Shown: positions 1 through 12,482 of the stretch, piece after piece | Layout: every line of letters begins with the position of its first letter | Position numbering within the stretch: the stretch's first letter is position 1 | NCBI GenBank assembly: GCA_019614645.1 | Contig: JABWDB010000014.1 | Coordinates: 3,844,001 to 3,908,000, forward strand | Origin: Stratiolaelaps scimitus | Taxonomy: Eukaryota > Arthropoda > Arachnida > Mesostigmata > Laelapidae | Length of the DNA stretch: 64,000 nucleotides | Direction of reading: 5' to 3' | Notes under the pieces: model-generated | Databases searched by the model: none | Told to the model about the DNA's origin: nothing | Seen by the model: only the letters and a program-made list of their open reading frames with translations | Made by a program: the position numbers and the translations under genes

Positions 1-77
1 CAGAGAGCCGCAGGCTGAATACACCCAAGCAGTAGACCATCGTTGACTAACATACCACACATCGTCATTCGTTGCAG

Positions 78-501
78 GTGACCGAATTACTAATGACATG
101 CATCCTGTATGTCGTGCTATGTGGCGACCTCATGGTCGGCTCATTTCCTGACAGCCCGATTGATCAACGATCCTGGATCATGATCTTTACCATGATCCTC
201 TTGCCGTGCGCCTTTCTCCGAGACCTGCGCTCGGTGTCAATGTTATCGTTCTGGTGCACAATGGCCCATCTCTTTATCAATGTTATTATTCTCGGCTACT
301 GCCTCCTCTGCGCCGGCGACTGGGGCTGGAGCAAGGTGAGCTGGTCGATCAACATGGACAAATTTCCCGTCACCATGGGTATTGTCGTGTTCAGCTACAC
401 ATCGCAGATCTTTCTACCGTCGCTGGAGGGCAACATGATTGACAAGAGCAAGTTTCACTGTATGCTCAACTGGTCGCACATTGCGGCCGCTCTCTTCAAA
501 G
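78..501 (+). CDS. VGAT: Vesicular inhibitory amino acid transporter, internal exon (3' half of gene)
   Basis: This exon belongs to a VGAT/SLC32A1 (unc-47) homologue, an AAAP-family antiporter that uses the proton gradient to load GABA or glycine into synaptic vesicles. It is preceded by an acceptor (ttcgttgcag) and ends at AAAG before the donor gtcagt, with phase 0 in and phase 1 out. It encodes 141 residues with several hydrophobic helices, roughly TELLMTCILYVVLC, WIMIFTMILLPCAFL, LSFWCTMAHLFINVIILGY and VTMGIVVFSYTSQIF. The stretch SQIFLPSLEGNM matches the conserved VGAT core and KFHCMLNWSHIAA continues it. The N-terminal half, with the cytosolic domain and first helices, must lie left of the window. 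Joined to the two exons downstream it gives 323 residues, about 60% of a usual VGAT of roughly 525. Identification rests on recalled family sequence, not a search. Confidence 0.95.
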
Positions 502-3500
502 GTCAGTGCTCAAGATGAACCATTTTTAGTCTCTAATTCACTTTCATAGACGCCTGTTTTTGTTGTTGTTGTTGTCTCGGGGCTTCGACGACGTTGCAAG
601 CCCTCTCGAAACACGGCATATTTAGTTGGATGTCGATAGTATTAGGTTCATTCAAGCAAACCCGGCGGACATTTTTTAATATAAAAAAGTTATTATGGAT
701 TTATATTAATGAATGATTTTTTGCGTGTAATAACAATTATCCTAGAAAATTGAATACACGTTGCAACCTGCTCAGTAGCTCTTGCACAATATTCATCAGT
801 GTGAAGGTTGCGGAAGGTTGTACCTATTCAGGCCTTCATGCGAGAAGTCACATATTATCTCTCGGGGTACTTGCACGAGCTAGTTCTAATTCTGGTGGTT
901 GGTAGCTCTCACTCTCTACTCCGATACGCCAAAACCATAAAGGTCAAGCGAGCTTATGTGAGGCAGAATGTCAACAAATTTTATCGTTGGCATCTGCGTG
1001 TAGGGTCGCTGGAGTCGAAGTCCGCCTACTAAAGTGTCTTCAGGTATACAGGGACGTTCTGGTATGCCCGATCATACTGTTATTGTACGGGAGTCCTAGC
1101 CTTTAATTCGTCCCAGTTGTGGAGATGTATCAATTATTCCTGAAGGCAGAGATTATGAGAACGCAGCGCTTTGTAATCCACTTCGGGCCCACTGGAAACA
1201 CCTCAGGCGGTTGCAGATGAGTAAAAGCTGCACTTTGCGGCCGTTGTTGTTGAGATGGTATATTCCATTCGATAAACCCGACCTGGAGCCTATCTGCGCT
1301 GCACGGGAGCCGTCGTTCACTGCTGCTGAAGTTTGACAAACGGGTGATTGAAATACTCGATTGTCCACAAAGGCATCCTGGAACGCTGGTGCCACCGGGA
1401 TTCCCAATAAACTGATAAAACTTATCTCATCCGTTCTAGCCCTGTGTTCTTGGGTCCGGAGCAACATCTTACTGCTACGAATTTTTCTCTACGTGCCAAT
1501 TCGGCTTCCGCAAATCTAGATCCACCGAGTTGATCATGGCGCATTTATGGCAAAAAGTGGTAAACTCGCTCGAGGGCAAAGTCTTATGCCAAGGGGTCTT
1601 TTTAAACATCGGGGCTGCCTTTCTATTGTCCACGTCGTTCTTTCTTTCCGCAAATGCTTGAGCGTCTGGGTTGTAGTTCTACGGTCACTGGTGGTTCCTC
1701 TCTTATCTCAGATCGATGTCAGGCGGTAAGGGTGGAGGGAAACCGATCGTCCTGTTCGGTGCTCAACATTGAAACGCCACAAGGTTCCATCTTGGAACCT
1801 GACGCGCTCATCATCTAAATAACTTTATTTTGCTTTAGATATCGCGTGGAGGCTTTTTCAAAAAAGTGACCCCTTGCGGATGACTCGGCGCTTCTATTTC
1901 GCATTCGGCCCACAAATCTCGAACCAGACATTTAAGAAGTGGTCTATAAGGTTGACAGGTTTGGCCTCCTTGTTAATGCTAACAAATCGAGTCTGTAGTT
2001 GCTTCGCACACCTCAACGTGCAGTTCGAGCTGAGTTGATACAGCTCGCAGTGGCCCCTGCAACAAAATGTCTCAATCTTGCGACACATGAACCACTTCCT
2101 TCCCATTCGTAGGTTAGGTTTGGTCTGCACCGCGTTTTTGTATCATGCTTAAGAGAAATAGCTCTTCGGACCTATCCTTCCCAAATCTGTATTGTATATA
2201 GTATACATTCTGAGTCATACACCCTCCGGGTATGAACTGACGTACTGTAACTACGATGTTTTAATAATTTTACCTTTTTTTAACGTGTACTTAAACATTG
2301 TAAAATCGCAGCTATGTTATAACGCAATGTAAATGAGTGAGAGAATATGCGGTTTGACTCTACAATTCAATTCACTTCTCAGCCAAGAACTCCTCAACCA
2401 GAGCAGCCTTGTGTGTGCGGGCATTATCGGACATGTAAACTTGTGTGTGCAGCAAGCCACGTGTCGAGATCTTTTGCTAAAGAGTTTTATACGCCTATCT
2501 GGTAACCGAGGTTTTCGGAGGTAGAAACCACTAGAACACGATTCCGTCAAAATCCATGGTTGTAACCAGCAACAGGAACCTGTTTACGCACCTCCGGTCC
2601 AGCTATTTTACGTTAGTATAATACAAATATTGGCGACTCTGGTTCTTCTCAGGCTGTATGTGCATTTTGATCTATGTCTCATCAATCGTGAGAGTGCATT
2701 TGAGGGTCGCTTTCGACTTAAAATAATAGCGCAAATTATGCTCACAACAAAAATCTCTCTGTTCCGGCCAGAATCGATTGGTCAGAATCTTCCTCATGCA
2801 AAGATCGTCCTTGATGATGCGCCGAGCCATGAAGTACGACACGTCTGTGTCGCTCGAAAGCGAGCCCAGGCATCAGCGCCTCGAGCACTGGGAACACGCT
2901 ATTTCGATTCGTCCGCTTTTGAGCATCGCTCGAATAATCTCCAATGCACTGCAGCAGCTCTTCCTGACTTAAACTTCGTATAGCGATTTTCTCCCAGACT
3001 TCTCGTAGACAGGTTTACCCGATCTAACAGCTCCACCAAATGTGAGTGAATTACGCCAATGCTGTGGTCTCGCAGAACGCCGAATTTGATAAACACATCG
3101 TTGTTCCTCGGACGAAATTCACGCTGAACTTTTTCCTTTAAATCTTTTCGCCGAAACTTTCGTCCGGACTAATCCGCCGAACTTACAACCCACTCAATTT
3201 GGGGTCAAAGCAACGCAGCCATCACTGGAAACAGCGCTATTTGAAATCCAGGTTTGCTTGAATCAGCCTAATATTATACATGCACGCACACATCACATAG
3301 ACGGATAGATCATTTGTTGGTTGTGGGTTGTCAATGCCACCCATTTATGTATGCATATCACTGCGGAGATCCACTCTCCCGCAATGAGAATAGATATAGA
3401 GCCGAGAAGTTGTATAGAACAATTACTTGCAAAGTCCGATCTTGATTTCGTCAGCACACCACGAATATGCTCAATACGGCCCAGCATGTCGTTGTCTTTT

Positions 3501-3695
3501 GAATATACTCAATCATTTTTGCGTGAAAATCTATTATGAGAATATGGTCATTAGTCATATTACATTATAACAATTTACTTTTTTCCGAGCTGACAGTCAA
3601 CGTTTAACGTCCACAGTTCTACCATAACAAGGTACTAAAATGCACGAACAATGCACCTCCATGTCTAAAAAGGGCTTGTTGTTCTATTCCGACAG
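502..3695 (+). other. VGAT intron carrying transposon debris
   Basis: A 3.2 kb intron with GT (502-503) and AG (3694-3695) ends. It is much longer than the next intron (372 bases). About 800 bases of it (2300-3100) are an antisense mariner relic. The part at 1130-1470 is open on the minus strand, but I do not recognise the product. The rest shows no coding signal. Confidence 0.85.
2300..3100 (-). pseudogene. Decayed mariner-like transposase
   Basis: Read on the minus strand with frame changes, this stretch follows the order of a mariner transposase. Near 2790-2850 is DLCMRKILTNRFWPEQ, which resembles the region just before the first catalytic aspartate. Near 2660-2740 comes TLTIDET.IKMHIQPEKNQS, like mariner T-D-E-W...PETK. 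Near 2530-2560 is DGIVF.WFLPPKTSV, and near 2385-2440 SDNARTHKAALVEEFLAEK, the second catalytic D motif. Several in-frame stops and at least three frame changes interrupt it, and the third-aspartate region is not visible. I could not define terminal repeats. It is a dead copy inside the VGAT intron, in antisense orientation to the gene. Confidence 0.75.
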
Positions 3696-4037
3696 CGATC
3701 TTTGCGTGGCTGTGCTTCCTCACATGGACCGACGAGACACAGGAAGTGATTACAAACAATCTACCAACGCGCGGTTTCAAAATCGTCGTCAATCTAATTC
3801 TAGTTGTAAAGGCCCTATTCTCATATCCGCTGCCATACTTCGCGGCGGCAGCATTACTCGAGCATCAGTACTTTCGCGAACGACCCAAGACGCTGTTTCC
3901 GTCGTGTTATGCCATCGATGGAGAGCTACGCGTGTGGGGTTTGGCTGCACGTGTCGGCCTTGTACTCTTCACCATGTTACTCGCTGTCTCGATCCCATAC
4001 TTCGCTCTCTTGATGGGGCTGATCGGCAGCTTTACAG
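3696..4037 (+). CDS. VGAT: VGAT, penultimate coding exon
   Basis: This exon follows a 3.2 kb intron and the acceptor tattccgacag. It starts with CG, which completes the split codon left by the upstream exon (K-A-IFAWLCFLTW), and ends at ACAG before the donor gttggt, leaving phase 1. The product includes FLTWTDETQEVITNNLP, which closely matches the vertebrate VGAT segment around LTWADETKEVITDNLP. Two transmembrane stretches follow, VVNLILVVKALFSYPLPYF and VGLVLFTMLLAVSIPYFALL, then GLIGSFTG. The two-base entry and one-base exit phases agree exactly with both neighbours, which supports the splice calls. No stop or frameshift is present, so the gene appears intact here. Confidence 0.95.
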
Positions 4038-4409
4038 GTTGGTAGACGCTTTGGCTGATGCATTTATGTACAATAGGCACAAACGTGTACGGGTTATATG
4101 CGTTATTAAGTGTATTTTGGCTGTATATTTTGTTTCTAGATAGACTTATATTTTGTGAATACCTAGGTGTTACTTTTTTTTTAAACAGTATGGATAATCG
4201 ATCAAATCATTAGAAAGTTGTGGCCCACCAGGGTCAACACGAGTATTGCTCTATTTGCTTATTACGATTAGTGTCAGAGGAATCTGCAAAAACTGAGAGC
4301 CTACCACCAGCACTGTCGCTCAGCGATACATCTGACCAGTCAGTTTTTCTCCAAAGGTAATTAACTCTTCCCACAACTTATCGATATTCGCCATCCTGTT
4401 GATTCGTAG

Positions 4410-4615
4410 GCACAATGCTGTCCTTTATCTGGCCGTGCTACTTTCACATGAAGCTCAAGTGGAACCAAATGGAGACGGGGCAGATCTGCTGGGAAGTGTT
4501 CATTATCGTCTTCGGCGGCATCTCTGGCATTATCGGAATCTTCACATCGTTCGCTGGTTTAGTGGAGGCATACCACCTACCCATGCCGCCTATACCAGTT
4601 CTCAACGATGCTTAA
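4410..4615 (+). CDS. VGAT: VGAT, terminal coding exon with stop codon
   Basis: The acceptor is gttgattcgtag. The first two bases complete a glycine codon, giving the junction SFTG-TMLSFIWPCYFHMKL. The last helix is WEVFIIVFGGISGIIGIF, followed by TSFAGLVEAYHLPMPPIPVL and a short tail NDA, with TAA at 4613-4615. The ending GLVEAY plus a short tail is where VGAT normally ends (GLIEAY in vertebrates), so the C terminus is complete. The intron before it is only 372 bases. I could not place the 3' UTR end with confidence; the DNA after the stop is AT-rich and microsatellite-dense. Confidence 0.95.
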
Positions 4616-5226
4616 ACAAGCAAAAAAAAGAACGCAAAGCAGAACTTACCGAAAGAGCTTTGGCGTCAGCGCAGGACACGCTTCGACGAGAGGAAATCGC
4701 TATCTGCTTCAACATTCGCTATACAACTTCAACTACAACTAGCCTACTTCTGCAACTACACTTCAGAATTGAGCGCCCGCTAAACGCTTCTTGTTCTCAT
4801 TCTTCTTCAGCTATGAACGCAACATATAGCAACTATCGACGTTTATATCATCAGTGATTGTCACAAAATGAGATCATTGCCTTAGCATCGATTGTCTGCG
4901 GTCTCTTCGCAAAAAAAAGCGAACAGAGAGGAAGAACTATACAGTGTTTCGTTTCCGTTGTGATTGTGTTCTGTTGTCGCCAGTGATGCCCGTGAACCTT
5001 TCCGACGAGTTCGGCTTTCGGGTGTTATCTCAGGCGTAGCCGCATATGTATCATTATTATTATTATTATTATAGAATCAGTTGACGGTCGAACGAGGTCA
5101 ATGGCTCGCTCACTGATTCGCGCAGAGCGAACATCTGCATCGTGGTCGTTCCACAACGGCGACAATGGGGCCTTATGTCTTACAACAGCTAGGGGTGTCT
5201 GGTCACTATTGTGTTTCTCAGTATTC

Positions 5227-5228
<2 letters not shown>

Positions 5229-5265
<37 letters not shown>
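5229..5265. repeat. (TA)n microsatellite
   Basis: An uninterrupted TA dinucleotide run of about 37 bases, followed by a short TG-rich stretch. Confidence 0.95.
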
Positions 5266-5271
<6 letters not shown>

Positions 5272-7016
5272 ATGTATGCGGGCCCAACTTTCAGCTTGAT
5301 CCAGCAAATTTGGTCTCATCAAATTTGCCCCTTCTTATATTTGCCTTCATCGTTCAGTGTATGCTAACCCATGAGTTCTTTCACGAGTTCTTGCCGCAGC
5401 ACTGCGACTCCATGACGAATGATACCATTAATCGTCCTGAGTTGATCTCGATGCCTCTTGAGTTGTGTGACCGTCGTATAAAACACTTTTCGACCCCGAG
5501 CCTGATTTGCCAGTCGTGCCATATGCCCGGGGAGCAGAGGGAGTAGGGCAGAGGTGTGGCATTGGCCGATATCGCTGGCAACCGTCGCTCTTCTATCTTA
5601 TGTGCCGTATAACCTGCTTTACCATAGCATTTGTCTGTAGCAATGAATCGCTTGCGACTCAGACACCAATCGAGGATACGCACTCAAGCGCAGGCACTTG
5701 CTGACACACACACACACACACACACATACACATGAATACGATTAACATACGGATGCAGGAGCTACCGCTTTTCTCAAACGGCTGGCTGATCTGTATGAAG
5801 CAGATCAACCGATAGTAGAGGGGCGTGTACAATTGTCTTGTGCATTTCACCAAACGATCAGAAATAACAGGTGAACTGAATCCGTGATGAGTTGAATTGT
5901 TGTACATAAGTAGCTGTGATGTTTTCTTGGTGTACACTATTATTATTATTATTATCATTATTACAATTAATACTACTGATATAATTATTGTAATTATTAT
6001 TGTATTATACTGAGTAAGTACCAAAGTGCCCGACCAGCTCGGGACACCCCGGATGATGGCGTCTTGACGGCGGAGCCGATTGGATGCCGTCGTTTCCGGT
6101 GCAAAGCTGACGGTTCTTTTTGCTGCTCAGGATCTGAGATGGACGCTTGAGTTGCACGCAAACGGGTGATGCCAATGATGACGGAACGCCTAGCAACTAA
6201 CTACCTTACGCTCGGGTGCCTTGAGGTGCCCTCCTAATCTACCTAGCTGAAAAAGGAACGAGGATACACTGACATACTGAGCCAAGTTACTCGTAGCTGC
6301 GCGATAAGCCCCTACCGCAATCATATTCAATTAGAATCCTACATAGAATCAAAATCCAGCCTTAGCTGAACTCTCACACTTCGGCAGGGGAAATTCATTA
6401 TTCGCACTTTGGCGTGCGCGAGTTAGTTGAGCGGCGTTTCTCACACTGTGTACCCGTCATTACAAATACCCACCCAATGCCATAAAAGATATTCAATAGG
6501 AGCGAGGAGAGCGATGACCGAGGAATTCCAATATCCAACTGGCCACAAAACGCCGTAGGCGACTTTCACAGCCTAACCGATCTTGTCCCGAAAACAAGCA
6601 CCCGTATCCCACCGATCCAAAGCCCATAAGAGGTCCAAGACCATGAAGTTACCTGAGATCAATGAGACATCCTCTTTTCTGAGGGAGAGAGAGAGAGCCA
6701 TACAAGCACATCTATGAACTGTCAATGAGCAAACATTTACGACACGCACTTAAAGCTGAGAAAGACGAAGATAAAGCAAGCTCCTAAAAACACACTTGTC
6801 TGATCTCCATATGGATGACTGATCATGGACAGTCGTCAGTCGAGCTGAATTCAGAATCAGTACACCACGATCGCCATCCAAATCTCGATGAACACGCATA
6901 TATATATATTAATATGTACCCCTTCCTGGCGAATTCAGAAGGAACTGATCATATATAGAATAATGACGATAAAGGTGTCAAGGTCTATAGTATATATATA
7001 TACATATATATGGCAG

Positions 7017-7019
<3 letters not shown>

Positions 7020-7059
<40 letters not shown>
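7020..7059. repeat. (GA)n microsatellite
   Basis: A pure GA run of 40 bases. It reads as Arg-Glu repeats on one strand and Leu-Ser repeats on the other, which creates false reading frames on both strands. Confidence 0.95.
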
Positions 7060-7062
<3 letters not shown>

Positions 7063-10000
7063 AGCACAATATAGCTAAAGCGGTGTGCTGTTTAAGCAGG
7101 TGTGCCCTCCTCATCAACAATAAGAAACACCAAACTGATCCAATGTCATGAGGTACTACTACTACTACAACAACAACTACTACACTTCGTTGAAGTTGCT
7201 ATGAGCTAGCTACACAAGTATCGCTGGAGGTAGGAGGCCCTTTAGGAACTATTGGCATTCTCTATGTGGCATTGTTAGAACTATCATATCAACGTTGATT
7301 GGTACCCTCCGTATGAAAGATGATGGGGCTGCAGTCAACTGTGTGCCGAGTCGGACGATAGTAGTCTCCGAATTTTAATGAAAGCGATAACGCGATACGG
7401 ATGATGATGTTAATGACAATGAAGAGACAGAGAAAGAGAGAAATAGAGAGAATGTATTTCAAATTGGACACGTTCTATGGGGGGGGGAGGGGCTTAGGGG
7501 AAAATGCAATACCTACCCCAGTAAGGGCACAACATCGCATACAGGTAGGTAACGTGAACTAAAGAGAGGATTTTCACTTTGACGAATTGTATTGAGTATT
7601 TGGAGGAACGAGGTTTGCTTCTTGGGCTGACTGCGGACTCAATAACTGCCAATCAGCCTCGGCCTTCCACACGTGTAACATAGACCCCCCCCCGCTTTGA
7701 GGTGACTTCGCGATGGGACAGTGGAGTGGATCGACCACACCTCCGGGGCAAGCGACATAGTGCAGGGACGAAATGATGTCCAGTGATGTGACCCGTAAAG
7801 TGCCCATATCTATATGGCGGGGAGAATTAAAACTATGGTTAATAGCATGATTACTATAATTAATATTATATGTAACATTATATCGCATAAGGAAGATCTA
7901 CTATATACTAATAATAATAATAATAATAATAACAGCAATTACAACAACCACAGGACAAGAAGCACATAATATATATATATATATATATGATACGATATTA
8001 AACAAGAATCCTAAGTTGAACTAACAACCAACTAAGAGACGAAGAGAATGAAAGACAATGAATTCAATGCAACAACAACAACAACAACAAAATATGAGTC
8101 TTCCATTGATCTATTCGATGTTTGACGGCTGGTCCGAACATGTGAGATCATGCAAATATGACAAACTTTTATTCATCTTGACGAGACAAGTTGGTCGATC
8201 TTGCGCAGCCAATCAACACATATTTTCAGATGAGAAATATCAAGAAAAGCGAAATGTATTACACAAAAGCTTTTATTCTGTTTATCTGCCTGTTTCAAAG
8301 GAAACTAAATATTGTTCCTTTTTTTTCTGTCATTTCGCTCGAAGAAAAACCATAATATCACCACATTTCTACGCGTATCGGTTCTCGTGGTTTTTTCTTT
8401 TTCGTGTAGCAGTTACCATCATAAAACCATCGGGATGCTTTTTTCATTGAGATCCAAAAAAACTACTAGCTTGTTCATGTTATCTAAATATTTGCACACC
8501 TCTCGCACAGTTCAACACAGCAGTATAACACGACGACAAAACCAACTTGAGCATATGTACAGATTGTGGAGTCTAGTTACTATACATATACATATATATA
8601 TCGAAGATACACGAACACATTTAAATATATAGAGTACTATTCAGCCCGGTTAAAAACGTTATTGAAACTGACAGAGATTCTGTTTGACTTGACTCTGACA
8701 TCACATCAGAGGATTCAGGGGGTCGATTCAAGTCAGAGACGAAATAGCCCATCATCACGAACGGAAACACGGAATGAGATGGGACGTGATACTTTTACCA
8801 TTTTTGGCAATCCGATAAAAATAATAATAATAATAATGGCGATAATAATATTGATTATTTATTATGAGAGGTATGATACAATGATGATTATAATGAACAT
8901 TTATCAAAACAGAGAAAAAAATAACTGAACGGACAAACGACATAGATGCTAATTGTGTATAAAAAACTAATCACTCGTATTCCACCCCACTGAGATGACT
9001 AACACCATACACTTAGTTATTATATATATATATATAAATATGCTAACATAATATTAGCTATTACTAAATAAATAATAAATTAAAAGTTGGAGTTGTGTCA
9101 AACATATTGCGTATAAATATTATAAATAAAACAAAAATCAGTAAATCTATATAGACATAAAAATATATATACTAGTTGGATGAATGGTGAAGATTATTAT
9201 AACGAGTTGCGTATATATATATATATTCCAATGCTGCACTCTGTAACAACATCACAACTTCCCCAACTGTTGTTGTTACTTTGATCGATAACAACACCTA
9301 CTATTGACTGCGATTGAGTCCGAGATTGTGATTTTGATTATTTTATTTCTTAATGATGAAATGTTACTATATATGTCTTGTGATTACAACTAATATTATT
9401 AGCAGAAGATCAAGCAGGAATGGGACGACTTTGCATTGTACGGTCGATACGCTATATGCTTTGAGAGCAGTCAACAAAGCGCAAACTCGACGTAATATGT
9501 CTTCTGTTAATGAGTTACTTTACAAATATTATTATTATTATTATTATGATTACTACCATTATAATTATGACTATTGTCGTCGTTATTAGTTGATTCATCC
9601 AAAATAACAATAAAGTATAATTAACACTAACTAATATAAGGCTTGAACGAGCAACAGCGAGATGTTCGTTAAATACAGAGGAGTAATGAGATCGCTATAT
9701 AATAATGATAGCTGATATACAGGAAAAAAAAAACAGGAAAACCATAATAACCAAGATAGTCATTAAGCGATATCGCTACAATGAAGTCGACGGTGGAACA
9801 ATGGCCAGTCTGCAAGCGAGAGAGCGAGAGAGAAAGAGAGAGAGAGAGAGACTATAAACCTAAGACAAGAGCAAAAATGAATCGATAACGGGGAATATAG
9901 CGTGGAAGAGCGAGCGAATAATGACCGAACCGAGAATATCAATGATGAATGGATACATAGAGGTGGAAACACATTAAGGCAAACACAGCATCATGAGAAT

Positions 10001-10289
10001 ATCCAAGATGAACAAATGTATTGACGACGTTGAGTTTGGAAAGCGTCGAGGAGAGCGCTAAGTGTGTCAGCAATAAAGAAAATTCAAACAGAGACCATCT
10101 CACTCGTGTTGTTCGTGACTCGAAGTGTGTTGTAGTATGAGAGTGATTCCGGACCGGGATAGGGGATTTTAGGTGGGTGAGAGTGTCACGCTATCAGAGA
10201 CGGATGCATTTGGCTGAAAGGATTTTTTTCGTGTTGAGAAGTTCGGCCGTAGATATTGAATATTAGCTGAAACTGTTTATTGTTAATTA

Positions 10290-10937
10290 ATTTACTTATA
10301 TGACTTCAAACATACGATCGCATTGCTTCTCTGCACAGCGGGGGAAAGGCTCTGAAGAAGGAAAGATCCTGCGAGCTTGGCCCCGATGGCGTGGAACAGC
10401 CTGTGGTAGAAATCCTTCGAGGAAGTTTGCAGTGGGACGCAGTGACCCTTTAGGGTTTTGAAGGTAAACGGAGAAAAGAGGTGGGTTGCCAGGAATGTGG
10501 CGTACTTCCATAGCCTTGGCCCGCTCCGCACGGGCTAGTTCGTAATCGGGGGTGGTTCCATAGTGGGTGACATAAGAAGATACCACCATGCCATCCCAAA
10601 CGAGAAGCTAGCCTTGGTGGAAGAGGATGAGAATGAGGCCGTCCGTCCGTAGAGTCGAGGCCCTGCGGCTCCCTTGTGCAAGGGATACCGGCGGAGCGCC
10701 CATCCGAGAAGGACGACCGAGGAAGGAAGAGCCCCTGGTGAGCCGCTAGGAGGGGCAGTCCGTAAAAGGAAAGTCAACAAGCTCAAGGGATGACTTCGGG
10801 GAGAGGCGGCACCCCGGGAGCAAGCCCTGGAGGTCGGGGTAGAGGTCCAGGGAGAATATCTCCCACTTCGCGGGCATCAAATCTGGGCTTAAATGGTAGT
10901 AGATTGTCGGTCAACATCCGCATATATATATATATAT
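10290..10937. other. GC-richer anonymous block beside the Tc3-like element
   Basis: This block has clearly higher GC than the AT-rich DNA to its left. It is open over 240-290 bases in two minus-strand frames (10292-10589), and 10535-10786 is also open. None of the products is recognisable, and the frames overlap, so at least one is spurious. It could be a fragment of a retroelement or unique DNA. Confidence 0.4.
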
Positions 10938-11153
10938 GGACAGTGATGTTCATAAACTTAAGGCCCCTATATTTCAACAAATCGTTACAAGGAGCGCACG
11001 TTTGAGGCATTTATTCTGTATCAGATTAATGCACGTATCAAATAACATACATACAACAAAGAACAGTGCAAATAAAGGCGCATGCAACCTGCTGCAATGG
11101 AATATGTCATTTTTCGGGTGTTCAAAGTGATAAGGTACCCTCAGTTATCGAAT
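10938..11153 (+). repeat. Left terminal inverted repeat of Tc3-like element
   Basis: This segment pairs with the reverse complement of 12283-12482. Shared blocks include cctatatttcaa, gcatttattctgtatc, tcaaataacatacata, cgggtgttcaaa and cctcagtta. Small indels and substitutions separate the two copies. Confidence 0.88.
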
Positions 11154-11269
11154 CTTCTCGCTGAGTTGATCCAGTTTATTCACACTGTACCGCACTCATG
11201 GGACACGCTTCGTGCCATACTGATGCAGAGAAAGTAGTTTCAAAAAAATGTAATTAAATTTAATTCTGA

Positions 11270-12246
11270 AATTTACACCGAGCAAGAAAGACCCAGGCCG
11301 CAATTGCCAGAGAAATTGGCAGAAATCGTTGCGTAAAATTATTTACACAGTTCGTCGACGTGTGGTACTAATAAGTCCAAAGAACGTCCACGAAAAGTCA
11401 GCCAGCGAACTGCCATGCACATTTGTTGATTGGCCTCAAATTCGACCATACATTTTGAAGCAATTTGGAAAGAGTTGAAATTTCTGGTTCATAGATTAAC
11501 AGTTTTAAGGACAATTAAGCGTTATTCGCATATCACACGGGCGCAAATGAAAAAAAAATTGGTCTTAAACAATGCCACTAAATCTCTTAAACTGCTTGAC
11601 TAAACTTCGCTCGCAACAATATGGCCAGAGACTAGAAATTGTTGAGTATTTGGGGCAACGTTTTTAAAGAGTATCCTGGGGGTGCACACACTGTGTTGTT
11701 TAAGATCTTCTTCAGTGACGAGAAGAGGTTCAATTTATAAGGGTCAGATGGATTTAACGATTATTGGCCTAATGTACGTAAGGGGCCGCGGTACTTCTCA
11801 AAGCGCAAAATCGGTGGCGAGAGCCTTACGATTTAGGGGAGCTCGGCAAACCCGCACTCGCTTTCATCTCATCTTGAATGAATAGCGAGGACTATCGGCG
11901 GATGTTGACCGACAATCTAGTACCATTTAAGTCCAGATTTCATCGACTACCAACTGTTTTTCAACAAGATAACGCTTCAATTCACGATTACGGTTAGGAC
12001 AGCATGAAGTTAAAACCCTAGAGTGGCCACATGTTTTCCGGATCCCAACCCGATGGAGAATCTCTGGGACATTCTGTACTACGAGTATATGCGTCGAATC
12101 GACAGCATACATGTGTGGAACCACTAAAAGGGGCGTTGCTGGCCTGGCAAGGGGTCAGCGACCAGATTCTGCTAAATCTCATTGATAGTATGCCAAATCG
12201 AATCTTTAACGTTATAATTAGTAGGGGCGGGGCCACACGGAACTAA
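11270..12246 (+). pseudogene. Tc3-like transposase, degenerate
   Basis: Translation with frame changes gives a recognisable Tc1/Tc3-family order. At 11285-11335 there is a helix-turn-helix like segment, RKTQAAIAREIGRNRC. At 11711-11770 is FFSDEKRFNL, then an in-frame TAA, then GSDGFNDYWPNV; this is the first catalytic D block. At 11955-11985 is VFQQDNASIHDY, the second catalytic D. At 12040-12075 is PNPMENLWDIL, with the family's catalytic glutamate. The tail at 12160-12246 reads LIDSMPNRIFNVIISRGGAT and ends at a stop, the usual Tc3 C terminus. Multiple stops and frameshifts make it non-functional. It would normally be about 330 residues. Confidence 0.85.
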
Positions 12247-12282
12247 CTGGAACAAGAAAGCGAGAATCAACTCAGGGAGAAC

Positions 12283-12482
12283 ATTCGTTAACTGAGGATG
12301 CCCTATCATTTTGAACACCCCGAAAATGTATACATTTCTTTGTAGCAGATTGCACGCGCCGTCGTATGCGCTGCTTTACTATGTATGTTATTTGACACTT
12401 GTATTAATCGGATACAGAATAAATGTCTCAAATGTGCGCTTTTTGTAATGATTTATTGAAATATAGGCGGTGTCTTGGGTCC
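12283..12482 (-). repeat. Right terminal inverted repeat of Tc3-like element
   Basis: Reverse-complement partner of 10938-11153. It is about 16 bases shorter, so a few small deletions have occurred in this arm or insertions in the other. Confidence 0.88.

Larger units (their letters stand above)
4616..10290. other. AT-rich, microsatellite-dense DNA downstream of VGAT
   Basis: I find no supportable gene here. The first part presumably holds the VGAT 3' UTR, but the end is not defined. The stretch contains many simple repeats: TA at 5229-5265, CA at 5704-5726, TTA at 5938-5955, GA at 7020-7059, TAA at 7911-7931, CAA at 8069-8089, TTA at 9524-9547 and GA at 9834-9850. Reading frames here are mostly translations of these repeats. 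Confidence 0.7.
10938..12482 (+). mobile_element. Tc3-like DNA transposon, complete outline with long TIRs, inactive
   Basis: The element spans about 1545 bases. The left end at 10938 reads ggacagtgatgttc; the right end, read in reverse complement from 12482, begins ggacccaagacacc. Both ends sit in runs of alternating TA, as expected for TA-targeting Tc1/mariner elements. The ends form imperfect inverted repeats of about 216 bases (10938-11153) and 200 bases (12283-12482). Between them is a broken transposase on the plus strand. TIRs this long resemble the Tc3 type rather than the 20-50 base TIRs of mariner. The divergence between the repeats and the stops in the gene point to an old insertion. 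Confidence 0.88.

Noticed and set aside
1130..1467. Overlapping minus-strand frames in the VGAT intron
   Set aside because: Two frames overlap, neither is recognisable, and there are no splice or transposon features to support a gene.
6935..7120. Membrane-like frame with long Leu-Ser repeats
   Set aside because: It is a translation of the (GA)n microsatellite.
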